The notes under the pieces: generated by a model | Database searches by the model: none | What the model was told of the DNA's origin: nothing | The model's input: only the letters and a program-made list of their open reading frames with translations | Translations under genes and position numbers: made by a program | Source of the DNA: Rheinheimera lutimaris | Lineage (GTDB): Bacteria; Pseudomonadota; Gammaproteobacteria; Enterobacterales; Alteromonadaceae | Direction of reading: 5' to 3' | NCBI RefSeq assembly: GCF_013283795.1 | Contig: NZ_JABSOD010000009.1 | Span: forward strand, 62,001 to 126,000 | DNA: 64,000 bases | Shown: in pieces, positions 44,767-54,971 of the stretch | How positions within the stretch are numbered: position 1 is the first letter of the stretch | How the letters are laid out: each line of letters begins with the position of its first letter

Positions 44767-45804
44767 ATGTATAAAAAAATTATTTGGTTAGCGGCGCTGT
44801 ACACGGCTGTATCCGCAACCTCATTTCTAGCCAGAGCCGCTGATAGTGTACAGCCTGACGCCGCTTACCAGATGCCGCTGGCTACTGAAGCATTGTTAAC
44901 TGATATTGTTAGTGTACAGCAGCAACGTTTAGTTGTAGTGGGCGAGCGCGGTCATATCTTGTTTAGTGATGATGCAACAAGTTGGACCCAGGCGCAGGTT
45001 CCGGTGCAATCTAATTTGACCAGTGTATTTTTTATCGATAAAAATCGCGGTTGGGCAGTGGGGCACGATGCCACCATTTTGATGACAGAAGATGCCGGTG
45101 CAACCTGGCATATTCAGTATTTTGCACCTGAAAAAGATAAACCGCTGTTTGATATTTACTTTAGTGACGCGCAACATGGTGTTGCGGTCGGCGCCTATGG
45201 CATGTTTTTGCGCACTAATGATGGCGGCAAAAACTGGCAACCACATTTTCATGCCGAATTATTGTCAGATGAAGATCGCGAGTATTTAGATGAATTGAAA
45301 GATACTGATCCGGACAGTTATCAGTCAGAGTCTGAGGCGCTGTTGCCACATTTTAACCGGTTATTTGCTGACGGTAATGTGTTGTATATAGTAGGTGAGG
45401 CCGGTTTTGTTGCTAAAAGCAGCGATAAAGGTGCCAGTTGGCAACGATTGGACGCATTTTATAATGGCTCGTTATTTGATTTGATCCGTACACCACAAAT
45501 GTCTCTGCTGGCCGCAGGTTTACGTGGCCATGCTTTTCTCAGTAACGATCAAGGCGACAGTTGGCAGCAAATTGCGCTGAGTGAAACTGCGACATTAAAC
45601 AGTGCTTTTGCTGACCCAAGCGGCGCTGTTTATCTGGTCGGTAACGCCGGCAGTTTATTGATCAGCCGTGACGGTGCTGCAGATTTTACTGATTATTCCC
45701 GCGCTGACGGCAAAGCGATAGTTAATGGCCTGGTGTGGCGTGAACAACTGATTCTGGTGACTGAAGCGGGCATTAAAAGCATCAACCTGAGTGAATTAAA
45801 ATAA
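44767..45804 (+). CDS. YCF48/BNR-repeat beta-propeller protein
   Basis: A 345-residue exported protein with a signal peptide (about 1-25) and repeated BNR/Asp-box-like units such as SDDATSW, TEDAGATW, TNDGGKNW, SSDKGASW and SNDQGDSW, giving a beta-propeller of the YCF48-related type. YCF48 helps photosystem II assembly in phototrophs; in this setting a periplasmic scaffold or docking role is more sensible. The start is at 44767, where the signal peptide begins. The MMPL transporter starts one base after its stop. Confidence 0.85.
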   Translation: MYKKIIWLAALYTAVSATSFLARAADSVQPDAAYQMPLATEALLTDIVSVQQQRLVVVGERGHILFSDDATSWTQAQVPVQSNLTSVFFIDKNRGWAVGHDATILMTEDAGATWHIQYFAPEKDKPLFDIYFSDAQHGVAVGAYGMFLRTNDGGKNWQPHFHAELLSDEDREYLDELKDTDPDSYQSESEALLPHFNRLFADGNVLYIVGEAGFVAKSSDKGASWQRLDAFYNGSLFDLIRTPQMSLLAAGLRGHAFLSNDQGDSWQQIALSETATLNSAFADPSGAVYLVGNAGSLLISRDGAADFTDYSRADGKAIVNGLVWREQLILVTEAGIKSINLSELK

Positions 45805-45805
45805 C

Positions 45806-48121
45806 ATGAGTATTAATCGACTGGTTAACAAGTTTGAGTACGCGCTGTTCCGGCACAGGGCGCTGGTTATCACGGGCTTTATTCTGGCCACGCTGTTTTT
45901 ACTGTTTAAAGCTACCACTATTAAACTGGATGCGGCCTTTACCAAAAACATTCCGCTAAAGCATGAATATATGCAGACCTATCTGCGCCATGCGCAGGAT
46001 TTCGGCGGTGCCAACAATATTCTGGTGTCGTTATGTGACAGCAATGGCGATATTTTTAACGCCGGTTTTTTTGACAGCTTGCGCCGCGCCCATGATGAGC
46101 TGCTTTATACCTCAGGCGTAGACAGGGTGCAGGTCAAATCATTATTTAGCCCAAGCACGCGTTTTGTTGAGGTAGTAGAAGATGGTTTTGCCGGTGGTCC
46201 GGTGATCCCTGCTGATTTTGTGGCTGATGCGACAGGGCTGGCTAAAGTTAAAGAGAACACCGAAAAAGCCGGCATTGTTGGTCGTATGGTCGCCGATGAC
46301 TACAGTTGCGCCATGATTTCAGCTCAGTTGCTGGAAGTTGACCCGGATACCGGCGAGAAGCTGGATACCATAGCTTTTGCGGCAACATTAGAGCAAAACA
46401 TCCGCGCTAAATATCAAAGTGACACGGTCAGCGTGCATATCATTGGTTTTGCCAAGATGGTGGGCGACGTTGCTGACGGTGCCAAAGGCGTACTGATGTT
46501 TTTTGCTATTGCTATTGCAGTAACCTCGGTGATGGTGTTCTTTTTCTGTCGCTCGCTGATGTTGACCATCCTGCCGATAGCCTGTTCTTTAATTGCCGTA
46601 GTCTGGCAGATGGGCTTATTGTCTGCGCTGGGTTTTGGCATTGATCCTATGTCTATTTTGGTACCGTTTCTGGTATTCGCGATTGGTGTAAGCCATGGTG
46701 TGCAGATGATTAACTCTACCGGTAAACGGGTTGCTGCCGGGATGGATGCGAAAACTGCGGCTCAAGCCAGCTTTCGCAAGCTATTGGTACCGGGTGGCGT
46801 GGCGCTGCTGTCTGACACTGTAGGTTTTTTAACCTTGTTAATTATTGAAATTGGTGTCATTCGTGAGCTCGCCATTACCGCCAGCTTGGGTGTTGCGGTC
46901 ATTATCCTGACAAATCTTATTTTGTTGCCGGTACTGATGTCATTTGTGCGCTTTAGCAAAAGCTACAAAGCCCGTGCTGCAGCACCTTCACCCAAGACCG
47001 ACAAGGTATGGTTTGCTTTGTCTGCTTTTGCTACCCGTAAATATGCTGCAGTGATTTTACTACTTACTGCCGTCTTATTTACACTGGGCTATATGCAAAG
47101 CCAACAACTGAAAATAGGCGATTTACATGCCGGTGCGCCGGCATTGCATGAAGACTCCCGTTATAACCAGGACACTTTCCTGATCACAGACCGTTATGCA
47201 ATCTCAGTTGATTACCTCAACGTGATGGTTGAAACCATTCCAAGTGCCTGTACTGAACACAGCATTATGGCCAAAGTCGACCGCTTCCAATGGTTAATGG
47301 AGAACGTGGAAGGCGTGCAATCGGCCGTGTCGCTGGCATCCGTTTCCAAGACGATTAATGCGGCTTTTAACGAGGGTAATGTAAAATGGCGGGTATTGCC
47401 GCGTAATACGCAAAGTCTGGTTCAGGCATCATCCAGGGTAGAAACCAGTACCGGCTTATTAAATGCCGACTGCTCGGTCATGCCGGTGATCTTGTTCCTG
47501 CAAGACCACAAAGCCGAGACCATGGAGCGGGTAGTGGCTGCGGCAAAACGTTACGGCGCCGAGCTGGGCGATGAGCAAACCCGCTTTATGTTAGCGTCCG
47601 GCCCCGCCGGTGTTATGGCTGCCACTAACGAAGCTGTAGCAGAAGCACAGCAACCGATGATGTGGTATGTGTATGGTGCGGTAATTATTCTGTGCTTGCT
47701 GAGCTTCCGCTCATTGCGGGCCACCATCTCCGTTATTCTGCCTTTGTATGTCGTATCTGTACTGGCTACTGCACTGATGACCCATCTGCAAATTGGCCTG
47801 ACGGTATCAACGTTGCCGGTAATCGCGCTGGGTGTAGGTATCGGGGTAGATTACGGTATTTATATTTTGTCGAATATGACACAGATGCTGCGTGATGGTG
47901 CGCCACTGCGCCAGGCGTATTTTGAAGCGTTAAAAGAGCGTGGCAGCGCGGTATTGTTTACCGGTATTACGCTGGCGATAGGCGTAAGTACCTGGGTATT
48001 CTCGGCACTGAAGTTCCAGGTAGATATGGGCATACTGTTAACCTTTATGTTTATTGTCAATATGCTTGGCGCCATAGTGGTGTTGCCGGCATTGGCCGCG
48101 TTTTTATGGCGAAAGCAATAA
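45806..48121 (+). CDS. MMPL/RND-family lipid transporter
   Basis: A 771-residue inner-membrane RND protein of the MMPL/HpnN type. One N-terminal span (about 18-36) precedes a large periplasmic loop, then a five- to six-helix sterol-sensing-like block (about 225-390), a second periplasmic loop after a span at about 410-428, and a second helix block (about 620-770). It lacks the usual HAE1 drug-efflux membrane-fusion partner. Relatives export hydrophobic lipids such as hopanoids and mycolates. With DUF1302, DUF1329 and the propeller it forms a plausible cross-envelope lipid export route. Confidence 0.9.
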   Translation: MSINRLVNKFEYALFRHRALVITGFILATLFLLFKATTIKLDAAFTKNIPLKHEYMQTYLRHAQDFGGANNILVSLCDSNGDIFNAGFFDSLRRAHDELLYTSGVDRVQVKSLFSPSTRFVEVVEDGFAGGPVIPADFVADATGLAKVKENTEKAGIVGRMVADDYSCAMISAQLLEVDPDTGEKLDTIAFAATLEQNIRAKYQSDTVSVHIIGFAKMVGDVADGAKGVLMFFAIAIAVTSVMVFFFCRSLMLTILPIACSLIAVVWQMGLLSALGFGIDPMSILVPFLVFAIGVSHGVQMINSTGKRVAAGMDAKTAAQASFRKLLVPGGVALLSDTVGFLTLLIIEIGVIRELAITASLGVAVIILTNLILLPVLMSFVRFSKSYKARAAAPSPKTDKVWFALSAFATRKYAAVILLLTAVLFTLGYMQSQQLKIGDLHAGAPALHEDSRYNQDTFLITDRYAISVDYLNVMVETIPSACTEHSIMAKVDRFQWLMENVEGVQSAVSLASVSKTINAAFNEGNVKWRVLPRNTQSLVQASSRVETSTGLLNADCSVMPVILFLQDHKAETMERVVAAAKRYGAELGDEQTRFMLASGPAGVMAATNEAVAEAQQPMMWYVYGAVIILCLLSFRSLRATISVILPLYVVSVLATALMTHLQIGLTVSTLPVIALGVGIGVDYGIYILSNMTQMLRDGAPLRQAYFEALKERGSAVLFTGITLAIGVSTWVFSALKFQVDMGILLTFMFIVNMLGAIVVLPALAAFLWRKQ

Positions 48122-48146
48122 ATTATTTTCTGCATGAATAAACACG

Positions 48147-48167
48147 AAAATGGCCGAAAGGCCATTT
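48147..48167 (+). terminator. Intrinsic terminator after the MMPL gene
   Basis: AAAATGGCC and GGCCATTTT with a GAAA tetraloop. Confidence 0.8.
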
Positions 48168-48348
48168 TCTATTTACATGGGATGAATAAGTTGTCAGAAG
48201 CCTTAAAAATCACTGGTTTAACCAGCATAAAAGCGGAAAATAGTACTCGAAAAGCGCTACAATTGGCACTACACTGCGCAGCTGACACGATCTGGTTTGT
48301 TCGGTAGCGCCTGCTGTTAAAAGCAGTGACTGCAAAAAGGATACAAAA

Positions 48349-51300
48349 ATGGCACTGATAGACGGTCAACCCTCTGTACTACTACAAAACGTAAGCAAAC
48401 TCATTAAACAAAAAGTTAAGGACCAGGTGACCCTGGTGGAAAAGTTCGCCTTCACTTTATATGGCAACATGTCTAACGAAGACCTTGTTGGTCGCAATGA
48501 CAGCGACCTATACGGCGCAGCACTCAGTTTGTGGCAGACTTTTAATGCTCACGCTGAAAAAGACGCAAAAATCCGCGTTTATAATCCGGAAATAGCCCGT
48601 CACGGCTGGGAGTCCAAACACACTATCGTAGAAATAGTGGTTCAGGATATGCCGTTTCTGGTGGATTCAGTACGCATGGCATTAAGCCGGCAGAGTATTG
48701 CTGCGCATCTGTTATTACATTACCCGTTGCAAACCGAGCGTGATGCTAAAGGTCAAATCAGCGATTTCTTTAAGCTGGGCAGTAAGGCCAAAGCCAGCAC
48801 TGAGCAAACTGTCTTTCATATTGAGATCGATCGCTTGACCGATACCGCGGCCATTGATGCTCTAAAGCAGGAGCTGCATTCGGTAATGGAAGATGTCTCT
48901 TTGGCTGTACAAGACTGGCAGCCGGCACGGGAAAAACTGCAACAGGTAATTAAAGCGTTACCCAAGCAAAGCGGTAAAGCCAGTAGCGAAGAAATACAGC
49001 AAGCCGGTGAGTTTTTAAATTGGTTGGCTAAAGATAACTTTACCTTGTTGGGTTACCGTGAATATACCATCGGCCCGGTAAAAGGCGATTATAAAATCAG
49101 CGGTATCGACGACAGCTCATTGGGCCTGATGCGCCGCTCTGCTGCGCGCGACCTGATGCTTTCTGAATTACCGGAAAGCGGCCGCAAGCAAGCGATTAAT
49201 AATGCTTTGCTGATCCTGACCAAAACCAATAATAAGTCACGCGTACACCGGCCGGCTTACATCGATTATATCGGTGTGAAAAAGTTTGATAAAGACGGCA
49301 AAGTTATCGGTGAAGATCGCTTTATCGGTTTGTATTCGTCATCGCTGTATAACAACAGTGCCGCCGACATTCCGCTGTTAAAAAGCAAGCTGGCCACCGT
49401 GATGCAAAAATCTGAATTTGCTGTCGGTACCCATGCTTACAAAGCTTTGCTGAATATTTTGGAAACCTACCCGCGTGATGAACTGATCCAGGCAACGGCA
49501 GACGAGTTGCTGCATGTTGCGATGGGCGTACTGCAAATGCAGGAACGCGATATGACGCGTTTATTTATGCGTAAAGACAGTTTTGGTCGCTTTGTCACTG
49601 CTATGGTGTATGTACCGCGCGAGCGTTACAACACCCAGTTGCGTAAAGAAACCCAGGCAATCTTGCAAAGTGCGCTGGGCTCGGACGAGCCGGTGGAGTT
49701 TACCACTTATTTTTCTGAATCTGTGTTGGCGCGTACCCATTATCTGGTGCGGATCAACGATAGCCATGTCGAGTATAAAGTGAAAGATATTGAACGCAAT
49801 TTAGTTGAAGCGGCCCGCACCTGGGAAGACAAATTAGAAAGTGCCATCATCGGAGTTTATGGTGAGGCTAAAGGTCGCGAACTGATCCGTAAGTACGTTA
49901 ATGCGTTTCCGCGCAGCTACAAAGAAGAGATGCTGCCAAGTGATGCATTAGTGGATATTGGCAAGCTTGAAGCGCTGAATGACGACCACAAGCTGGAGAT
50001 GTTGTTTTACCGGCCACAGGAAGAAAAACCGGACAGCAAGGCGGTGCGGTTAAACCTGTTCCATAAAGACCATCCTATTCATTTGTCTGATGTGTTGCCG
50101 ATGCTGGAAAACTTCGGCATGCGCGTTATCGGTGAAACCCCTTATGCGGTTAAATGTGCCGATGGCTCTGTTAGCTGGGTATTAAACTTTGCCATGGAAC
50201 TGAACTGTGCGGTACCGGCTGATTTCGCCGCTGCGCAGCAATCTTTCCAGGAGTCTTTTGCCAAAGTATGGAATGGCCAACTGGAAGATGACGGTTTTAA
50301 CCGCTTAATTCTGGGTGCCGGTTTAACCGGCCGTGAAGCGTCTTTGCTGAGGGCTTTTGCGAAATACAAACGGCAGATCGGTGGTACTTTCAGCCAGTCT
50401 TATGTCGAGAGCACTTTTGCCCGTTATGCCGGCTTGGCCGGATTACTGGTGCAATTGTTTAACAGCAAATTTGATCCTAAAGCTAAAACTAACGCCAAAG
50501 CGATTGAAAAGCTGGAAGAGCAAATTACATCTCAACTGGAAAACGTTGCCAATCTGGATGATGACCGCATTATCCGCCGCTTTGTCGACATGATTAACGC
50601 AACCTTGCGTACCAACTATTTCCAGAAAAGCGCGCAGGGCGATGATAAGCCTTATATCTCGTTCAAAATTAATTCTGCCGCTATTCCGGATATGCCACTG
50701 CCGACACCAATGTTTGAGATTTTTGTTTACTCACCCAGAGTGGAAGGTGTGCATTTACGCTTTGGCAAAGTAGCACGGGGTGGTTTGCGCTGGTCAGATC
50801 GGCGTGAAGATTTCCGCACTGAAGTACTTGGTCTGGTAAAAGCACAACAGGTGAAAAACACCGTTATCGTGCCTACCGGTTCTAAAGGCGGTTTTGTTTG
50901 TAAAAAGTTACCTGAAACCGGCGGCCGTGAAGCCTTCCTTAATGAAGGTAAAGACTGTTACCGCACCTTTATCCGTGGCTTGTTGGATATCACCGATAAT
51001 ATCGTGCAGGGCGCCGTAGTGCCGCCCAAAGATGTGGTTCGCCTTGATGAAGATGACCCTTATCTGGTGGTTGCAGCCGACAAAGGCACCGCAACCTTCT
51101 CGGATATTTCTAACGGCATTTCTGAAGAATATAACTTCTGGCTGGGCGATGCCTTTGCTTCCGGTGGTTCAAACGGTTACGACCACAAAAAAATGGGTAT
51201 TACTGCCCGTGGTGGTTGGGAGTCGGTAAAACGTCACTTCCGTGAAATTGGCATAGATTGCCAAACTACCGATTTTACCTGTGTCGGTATCGGTGATATG

Positions 51301-53187
51301 GCCGGTGACGTTTTTGGTAACGGCATGTTGCTGTCAAAACATATTCGCCTGCAGGTAGCGTTTAACCATATGCATATTTTTGTTGACCCGAATCCGGATG
51401 CAGCAAAGAGCTGGGAAGAGCGTAACCGCATGTTTAACCTGCCAACCTCAACCTGGGATGACTACGATAAGTCGTTAATCTCCGAAGGTGGCGGTATTTT
51501 CCTGCGCAGTGCTAAGGCCATTAAATTATCACCGCAGATGAAAGAGATGCTGGGCACCACTAAAGCCAGTATGACGCCAAACGAATTGATCCGCGAAGCC
51601 ATGATGATGCCGGTGGACTTAATTTGGAACGGTGGTATAGGTACTTATGTTAAAGGCAGCGGCGAGAGCCATGCCGAAGTAGGCGATCGCGGCTCTGAAG
51701 CATTACGTGTAAACGGCAAAGAGTTAAAAGCAAAGATCTTTGGTGAAGGTGGTAACCTGGGCGCAACCCAGCGCGGCCGTATCGAATTTGCTATGCACGG
51801 TGGTTTAATTAATACCGACTTCGTTGATAACGTGGGTGGTGTTACCTGCTCTGATAACGAAGTGAATATCAAAATTTTGCTCAACACTCTGGTCGCCGGT
51901 GGTGATTTAACGCTGAAACAGCGCAATAAGTTACTGCTGGATATGACCGAAGATGTAGCCGCTATTGTCATTAAAGACTGTTACCGGCAAACCCAGAGCA
52001 TCAGTATTTCATCGCTGTTAGGGGGTGAACAGTTAAAAGAGTACACCCGCTTTATCCATACGTTGGAAAAAGAAGGTAAGTTAAACCGCGAGCTGGAGTT
52101 CCTGCCATCAGATGATGAATTGGCAGAGCGTATGGCCAAAGGCCAGGGTTTGACCCGACCAGAGCTATCTATTCTGACTGCCTACGGCAAAATGGTGTTA
52201 AAAGAGCGGCTGGTACTGCCGGAAATTTACGAAAATGCCTACTTTAAGCGGCAATTATTCGCTAACTTCCCGCAGATGCTGCAGGATAAATACGCTGCAG
52301 AGATGGAAAACCATCCGCTGAAGGCGGAAATTATCGCCACCAAACTGGCCAATATGCTGGTCAATGAAATGGGGCCGAATTTTGCCCAGCGTATGCTGGA
52401 AGAAACCGGCGCGGGCGTTGGTGAAGTAACCTTGTGTTACTCCATTGCACGTGATTTATTCGATATGTCTGCGGTATGGCGCAAGCTGGAGCAGTTAGAT
52501 AACGTGATCCCGGCGGCACTGCAAAGCAAACTGCTGCATCAGCTGCGCCGCACTATGCGCCGCGCTACCCGCTGGTTTGTGCGTCATCGCAATAAAGCGC
52601 TGGATATCGAACAAACGCTGGCATTCTTTAAACCGGCATACCAGCAGTTAAGCAAAGAGCTGAGCACTTATCTGGCGGCAAGCGAAGTAGAGCAGTTGCA
52701 GGAAAAGCAAAGTGGCTTAACGGAGCAGGGCGTACCGCAGGAAGTTGCACAGTATCTGGCGCAATTGAGCACAGTGTTCTCGGCGATGGACATAGCTCAG
52801 GTGGCTGATGCTGAGAAAGTACCGCTGGCGATGGTAGCTGAGATTTACTTTAAGCTGGGCGACAAGATGGACTTGCACTGGTTCCTGGAGCAAATTACCA
52901 ATCAACCGGTGGCAAACCATTGGCAGGCGCTTGCCCGTGCCTCTTACCGCGAAGAGCTGGATTGGCAACAACGTGCCTTATCGGCTGTCGTTGTGCGCAG
53001 TTGCGGTAAAGTGTGTGCAGCAGATGAGGTGATCAATAGCTGGTTAACTGAGCATGAGGCGCTGTTAGAGCGTTGGCGCTTGATGCTGGCTGAGTTTAAA
53101 ACCACTAAGAGCCACGAATTTGCCAAGTTCTCGGTGGCATTGCGTGAATTAATGCTGTTGAGTCACCATTGTGACCCTGTAAAATAA
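48349..53187 (+). CDS. gdhB: NAD-specific glutamate dehydrogenase (180-kDa class)
   Basis: The large NAD-dependent enzyme converts glutamate to 2-oxoglutarate and ammonia, mainly for catabolism. At 1612 residues it is normal for the class. A long N-terminal regulatory part with ACT-like regions (about 1-720) precedes the catalytic core: GGLRWSDRREDFRTEV, the substrate-lysine loop PTGSKGGFV, KMGITARGGWESVKRH, and the NAD-binding GVGDMAGDVFGNG-type segment (here GIGDMAGDVFGNGML). A C-terminal helical domain completes it. Ribosome site AAGGA. It is upstream of pyrD, an order I recall from Shewanella. Confidence 0.96.
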   Translation: MALIDGQPSVLLQNVSKLIKQKVKDQVTLVEKFAFTLYGNMSNEDLVGRNDSDLYGAALSLWQTFNAHAEKDAKIRVYNPEIARHGWESKHTIVEIVVQDMPFLVDSVRMALSRQSIAAHLLLHYPLQTERDAKGQISDFFKLGSKAKASTEQTVFHIEIDRLTDTAAIDALKQELHSVMEDVSLAVQDWQPAREKLQQVIKALPKQSGKASSEEIQQAGEFLNWLAKDNFTLLGYREYTIGPVKGDYKISGIDDSSLGLMRRSAARDLMLSELPESGRKQAINNALLILTKTNNKSRVHRPAYIDYIGVKKFDKDGKVIGEDRFIGLYSSSLYNNSAADIPLLKSKLATVMQKSEFAVGTHAYKALLNILETYPRDELIQATADELLHVAMGVLQMQERDMTRLFMRKDSFGRFVTAMVYVPRERYNTQLRKETQAILQSALGSDEPVEFTTYFSESVLARTHYLVRINDSHVEYKVKDIERNLVEAARTWEDKLESAIIGVYGEAKGRELIRKYVNAFPRSYKEEMLPSDALVDIGKLEALNDDHKLEMLFYRPQEEKPDSKAVRLNLFHKDHPIHLSDVLPMLENFGMRVIGETPYAVKCADGSVSWVLNFAMELNCAVPADFAAAQQSFQESFAKVWNGQLEDDGFNRLILGAGLTGREASLLRAFAKYKRQIGGTFSQSYVESTFARYAGLAGLLVQLFNSKFDPKAKTNAKAIEKLEEQITSQLENVANLDDDRIIRRFVDMINATLRTNYFQKSAQGDDKPYISFKINSAAIPDMPLPTPMFEIFVYSPRVEGVHLRFGKVARGGLRWSDRREDFRTEVLGLVKAQQVKNTVIVPTGSKGGFVCKKLPETGGREAFLNEGKDCYRTFIRGLLDITDNIVQGAVVPPKDVVRLDEDDPYLVVAADKGTATFSDISNGISEEYNFWLGDAFASGGSNGYDHKKMGITARGGWESVKRHFREIGIDCQTTDFTCVGIGDMAGDVFGNGMLLSKHIRLQVAFNHMHIFVDPNPDAAKSWEERNRMFNLPTSTWDDYDKSLISEGGGIFLRSAKAIKLSPQMKEMLGTTKASMTPNELIREAMMMPVDLIWNGGIGTYVKGSGESHAEVGDRGSEALRVNGKELKAKIFGEGGNLGATQRGRIEFAMHGGLINTDFVDNVGGVTCSDNEVNIKILLNTLVAGGDLTLKQRNKLLLDMTEDVAAIVIKDCYRQTQSISISSLLGGEQLKEYTRFIHTLEKEGKLNRELEFLPSDDELAERMAKGQGLTRPELSILTAYGKMVLKERLVLPEIYENAYFKRQLFANFPQMLQDKYAAEMENHPLKAEIIATKLANMLVNEMGPNFAQRMLEETGAGVGEVTLCYSIARDLFDMSAVWRKLEQLDNVIPAALQSKLLHQLRRTMRRATRWFVRHRNKALDIEQTLAFFKPAYQQLSKELSTYLAASEVEQLQEKQSGLTEQGVPQEVAQYLAQLSTVFSAMDIAQVADAEKVPLAMVAEIYFKLGDKMDLHWFLEQITNQPVANHWQALARASYREELDWQQRALSAVVVRSCGKVCAADEVINSWLTEHEALLERWRLMLAEFKTTKSHEFAKFSVALRELMLLSHHCDPVK

Positions 53188-53203
53188 GCAGCGTAGTAGC
53201 TAC

Positions 53204-53233
53204 AATACCCCGGCTGGTCCGGGGTATTTTTTT
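53204..53233 (+). terminator. Intrinsic terminator of gdhB
   Basis: AATACCCCGG and CCGGGGTATTTTTTT with loop CTGGT, 17 bp after the stop codon. Confidence 0.92.
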
Positions 53234-53253
53234 GTTTTGTAATAAGGCGGCCT

Positions 53254-54264
53254 ATGTTCTATCCGATTGCACAAAAATTAATGTTTGCTTGTGACGCTGA
53301 ATGGTCACATAACTTCGCGCTTGGCAGCTTAAAACGGCTGGCACATACGCCCTTTGCCGGGTTGTGGCGGCAGCAACTGCCGTTAAAGCCGGTTACTGTT
53401 GCCGGGATCCGTTTTGACAACCCGTTGGGTTTAGCCGCCGGGCTGGATAAAAATGCCGAATGCATTGATGCCTTTGGTGAAATGGGTTTTGGCTTTATTG
53501 AAGTCGGTACGGTAACACCACGGCCGCAAGTGGGGAATGACAAGCCGCGAATTTTCCGGCTGCCGCAGTCTCAAGCCATTATTAACCGTATGGGCTTTAA
53601 TAACAAAGGCGTTGATTATCTGGTAGAAAATGTAAAAAACGCCAGCTATAAAGGTGTGCTTGGTATTAATATCGGTAAAAACAAAGATACACCGAATGAG
53701 CAGGGTAAAGACGACTACATTCACTGTATGCGTAAAGTGTATGCACATGCCGGTTACATCACGGTGAATATTTCCTCTCCCAATACGCCGGGTTTGCGCG
53801 ATCTGCAATTTGGTGATGCGCTGCTGGATTTGCTGCAAAGCGTGAAAAATGAACAATTGGATTTACAGGCATTACACGATAAATACGTGCCGGTGTTTGT
53901 AAAAATTGCCCCCGATATGGATCCGGTAGCGGTTAATCAGGTAGCCGAAACCTTGCTGAAAAGCAAAATGGACGGCGTGGTTGCAACCAACACCACCCTG
54001 GACAGAAGCCTGGTGCAGGGGCAACGTTATGCTGACGAAGCCGGTGGTTTAAGCGGCTTGCCGGTGCGGGAAAAAAGCACCGAAGTGCTGCGACTGCTGC
54101 GGGCGGCTGTTGGCCCGAAGCTGCCGATTATTGGTGTTGGCGGCATCAGCGATACTGAGTCAGCACAGGAAAAACTGGCCGCCGGCGCGAATTTGTTGCA
54201 GGTGTATACCGGCTTTATTTACCGTGGACCGGAGTTGATTAAACAGATCGTTACCAGCTTATAA
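53254..54264 (+). CDS. pyrD: Dihydroorotate dehydrogenase (quinone), class 2
   Basis: PyrD oxidises dihydroorotate to orotate at the inner membrane, using FMN and ubiquinone, in pyrimidine synthesis. The 336-residue protein has the class 2 N-terminal amphipathic extension ([18 protein letters not shown]), FMN contacts ([17 protein letters not shown]), the catalytic serine in [14 protein letters not shown] and the C-terminal GVGGI phosphate loop. zapC follows about 116 bp downstream, the same neighbour as in E. coli. Confidence 0.97.
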   Translation: MFYPIAQKLMFACDAEWSHNFALGSLKRLAHTPFAGLWRQQLPLKPVTVAGIRFDNPLGLAAGLDKNAECIDAFGEMGFGFIEVGTVTPRPQVGNDKPRIFRLPQSQAIINRMGFNNKGVDYLVENVKNASYKGVLGINIGKNKDTPNEQGKDDYIHCMRKVYAHAGYITVNISSPNTPGLRDLQFGDALLDLLQSVKNEQLDLQALHDKYVPVFVKIAPDMDPVAVNQVAETLLKSKMDGVVATNTTLDRSLVQGQRYADEAGGLSGLPVREKSTEVLRLLRAAVGPKLPIIGVGGISDTESAQEKLAAGANLLQVYTGFIYRGPELIKQIVTSL

Positions 54265-54380
54265 GGATCTTCAGCTGATCTTGCATAGTTAGAACAAAAT
54301 AGTCTTTAACATCTTGATCAGCTTAGTGTATTTCTTTAAATGTTTAATAAATAACCGTGTGGTACAGGGCAGGGAGTTGC

Positions 54381-54896
54381 ATGCTTAAGCCGTCAGAGCG
54401 TTGGTACTGGACCTATTGTCCGCAAAAAGACCGCTTGTTGCTGGATATCAGTGACCAGGCGCAATTTTGCGCGCCTTTTGGTGCCTCGCAGTTAATACAG
54501 CTGCCGCAGCGCCAGGCGTTGACTATGGCTGAAGCTGAAGCTTTCCAGTTAATCGAAGACAGTCTGCAACAACTAGACATGCCCGCGGCAGTGCGGCTGG
54601 AGCTTTGCCTTACGGCATTGTGCGCGCCTTTTTTACAACAACAGGCGCATAAAAGCTGGTATTTTCAGCAAGGCAGTGACGCTGCCACAGCACAGTATGA
54701 CATTGTGATGCTGCGCGGTTTAAGCAGCCAGTATGCCATAGTGTTGTCGGCTGACAGCGATTGCGCCAATTGTCTGCTGTTGGGTGACATCAGCACCCTG
54801 GCCGGTAAAAATGTGGCGCGGTTACAGGTAGTTCGCGTATTGCACAACCGTGTCAGTGCGCTTAATGTCAGCATTCCGTATCGCCACAGCGCCTGA
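54381..54896 (+). CDS. zapC: Cell division protein ZapC
   Basis: ZapC binds FtsZ and promotes lateral association of its protofilaments in the Z-ring. The 171-residue protein aligns with E. coli ZapC at the start (LKPSERWYWTYCPQKDRLLLDI) and in the centre (KSWYFQQG). It lies after pyrD as in E. coli, which strengthens the call. The ATG at 54381 gives the ZapC-like N-terminus; the frame is open 8 codons further upstream. Confidence 0.87.
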   Translation: MLKPSERWYWTYCPQKDRLLLDISDQAQFCAPFGASQLIQLPQRQALTMAEAEAFQLIEDSLQQLDMPAAVRLELCLTALCAPFLQQQAHKSWYFQQGSDAATAQYDIVMLRGLSSQYAIVLSADSDCANCLLLGDISTLAGKNVARLQVVRVLHNRVSALNVSIPYRHSA

Positions 54897-54971
54897 TTTT
54901 TAACGGCGTTATTTCCCTCAGCAGCAGATCCGACTACACTAGCGGCAATTTTTACCGTTGCGGAACCACCT

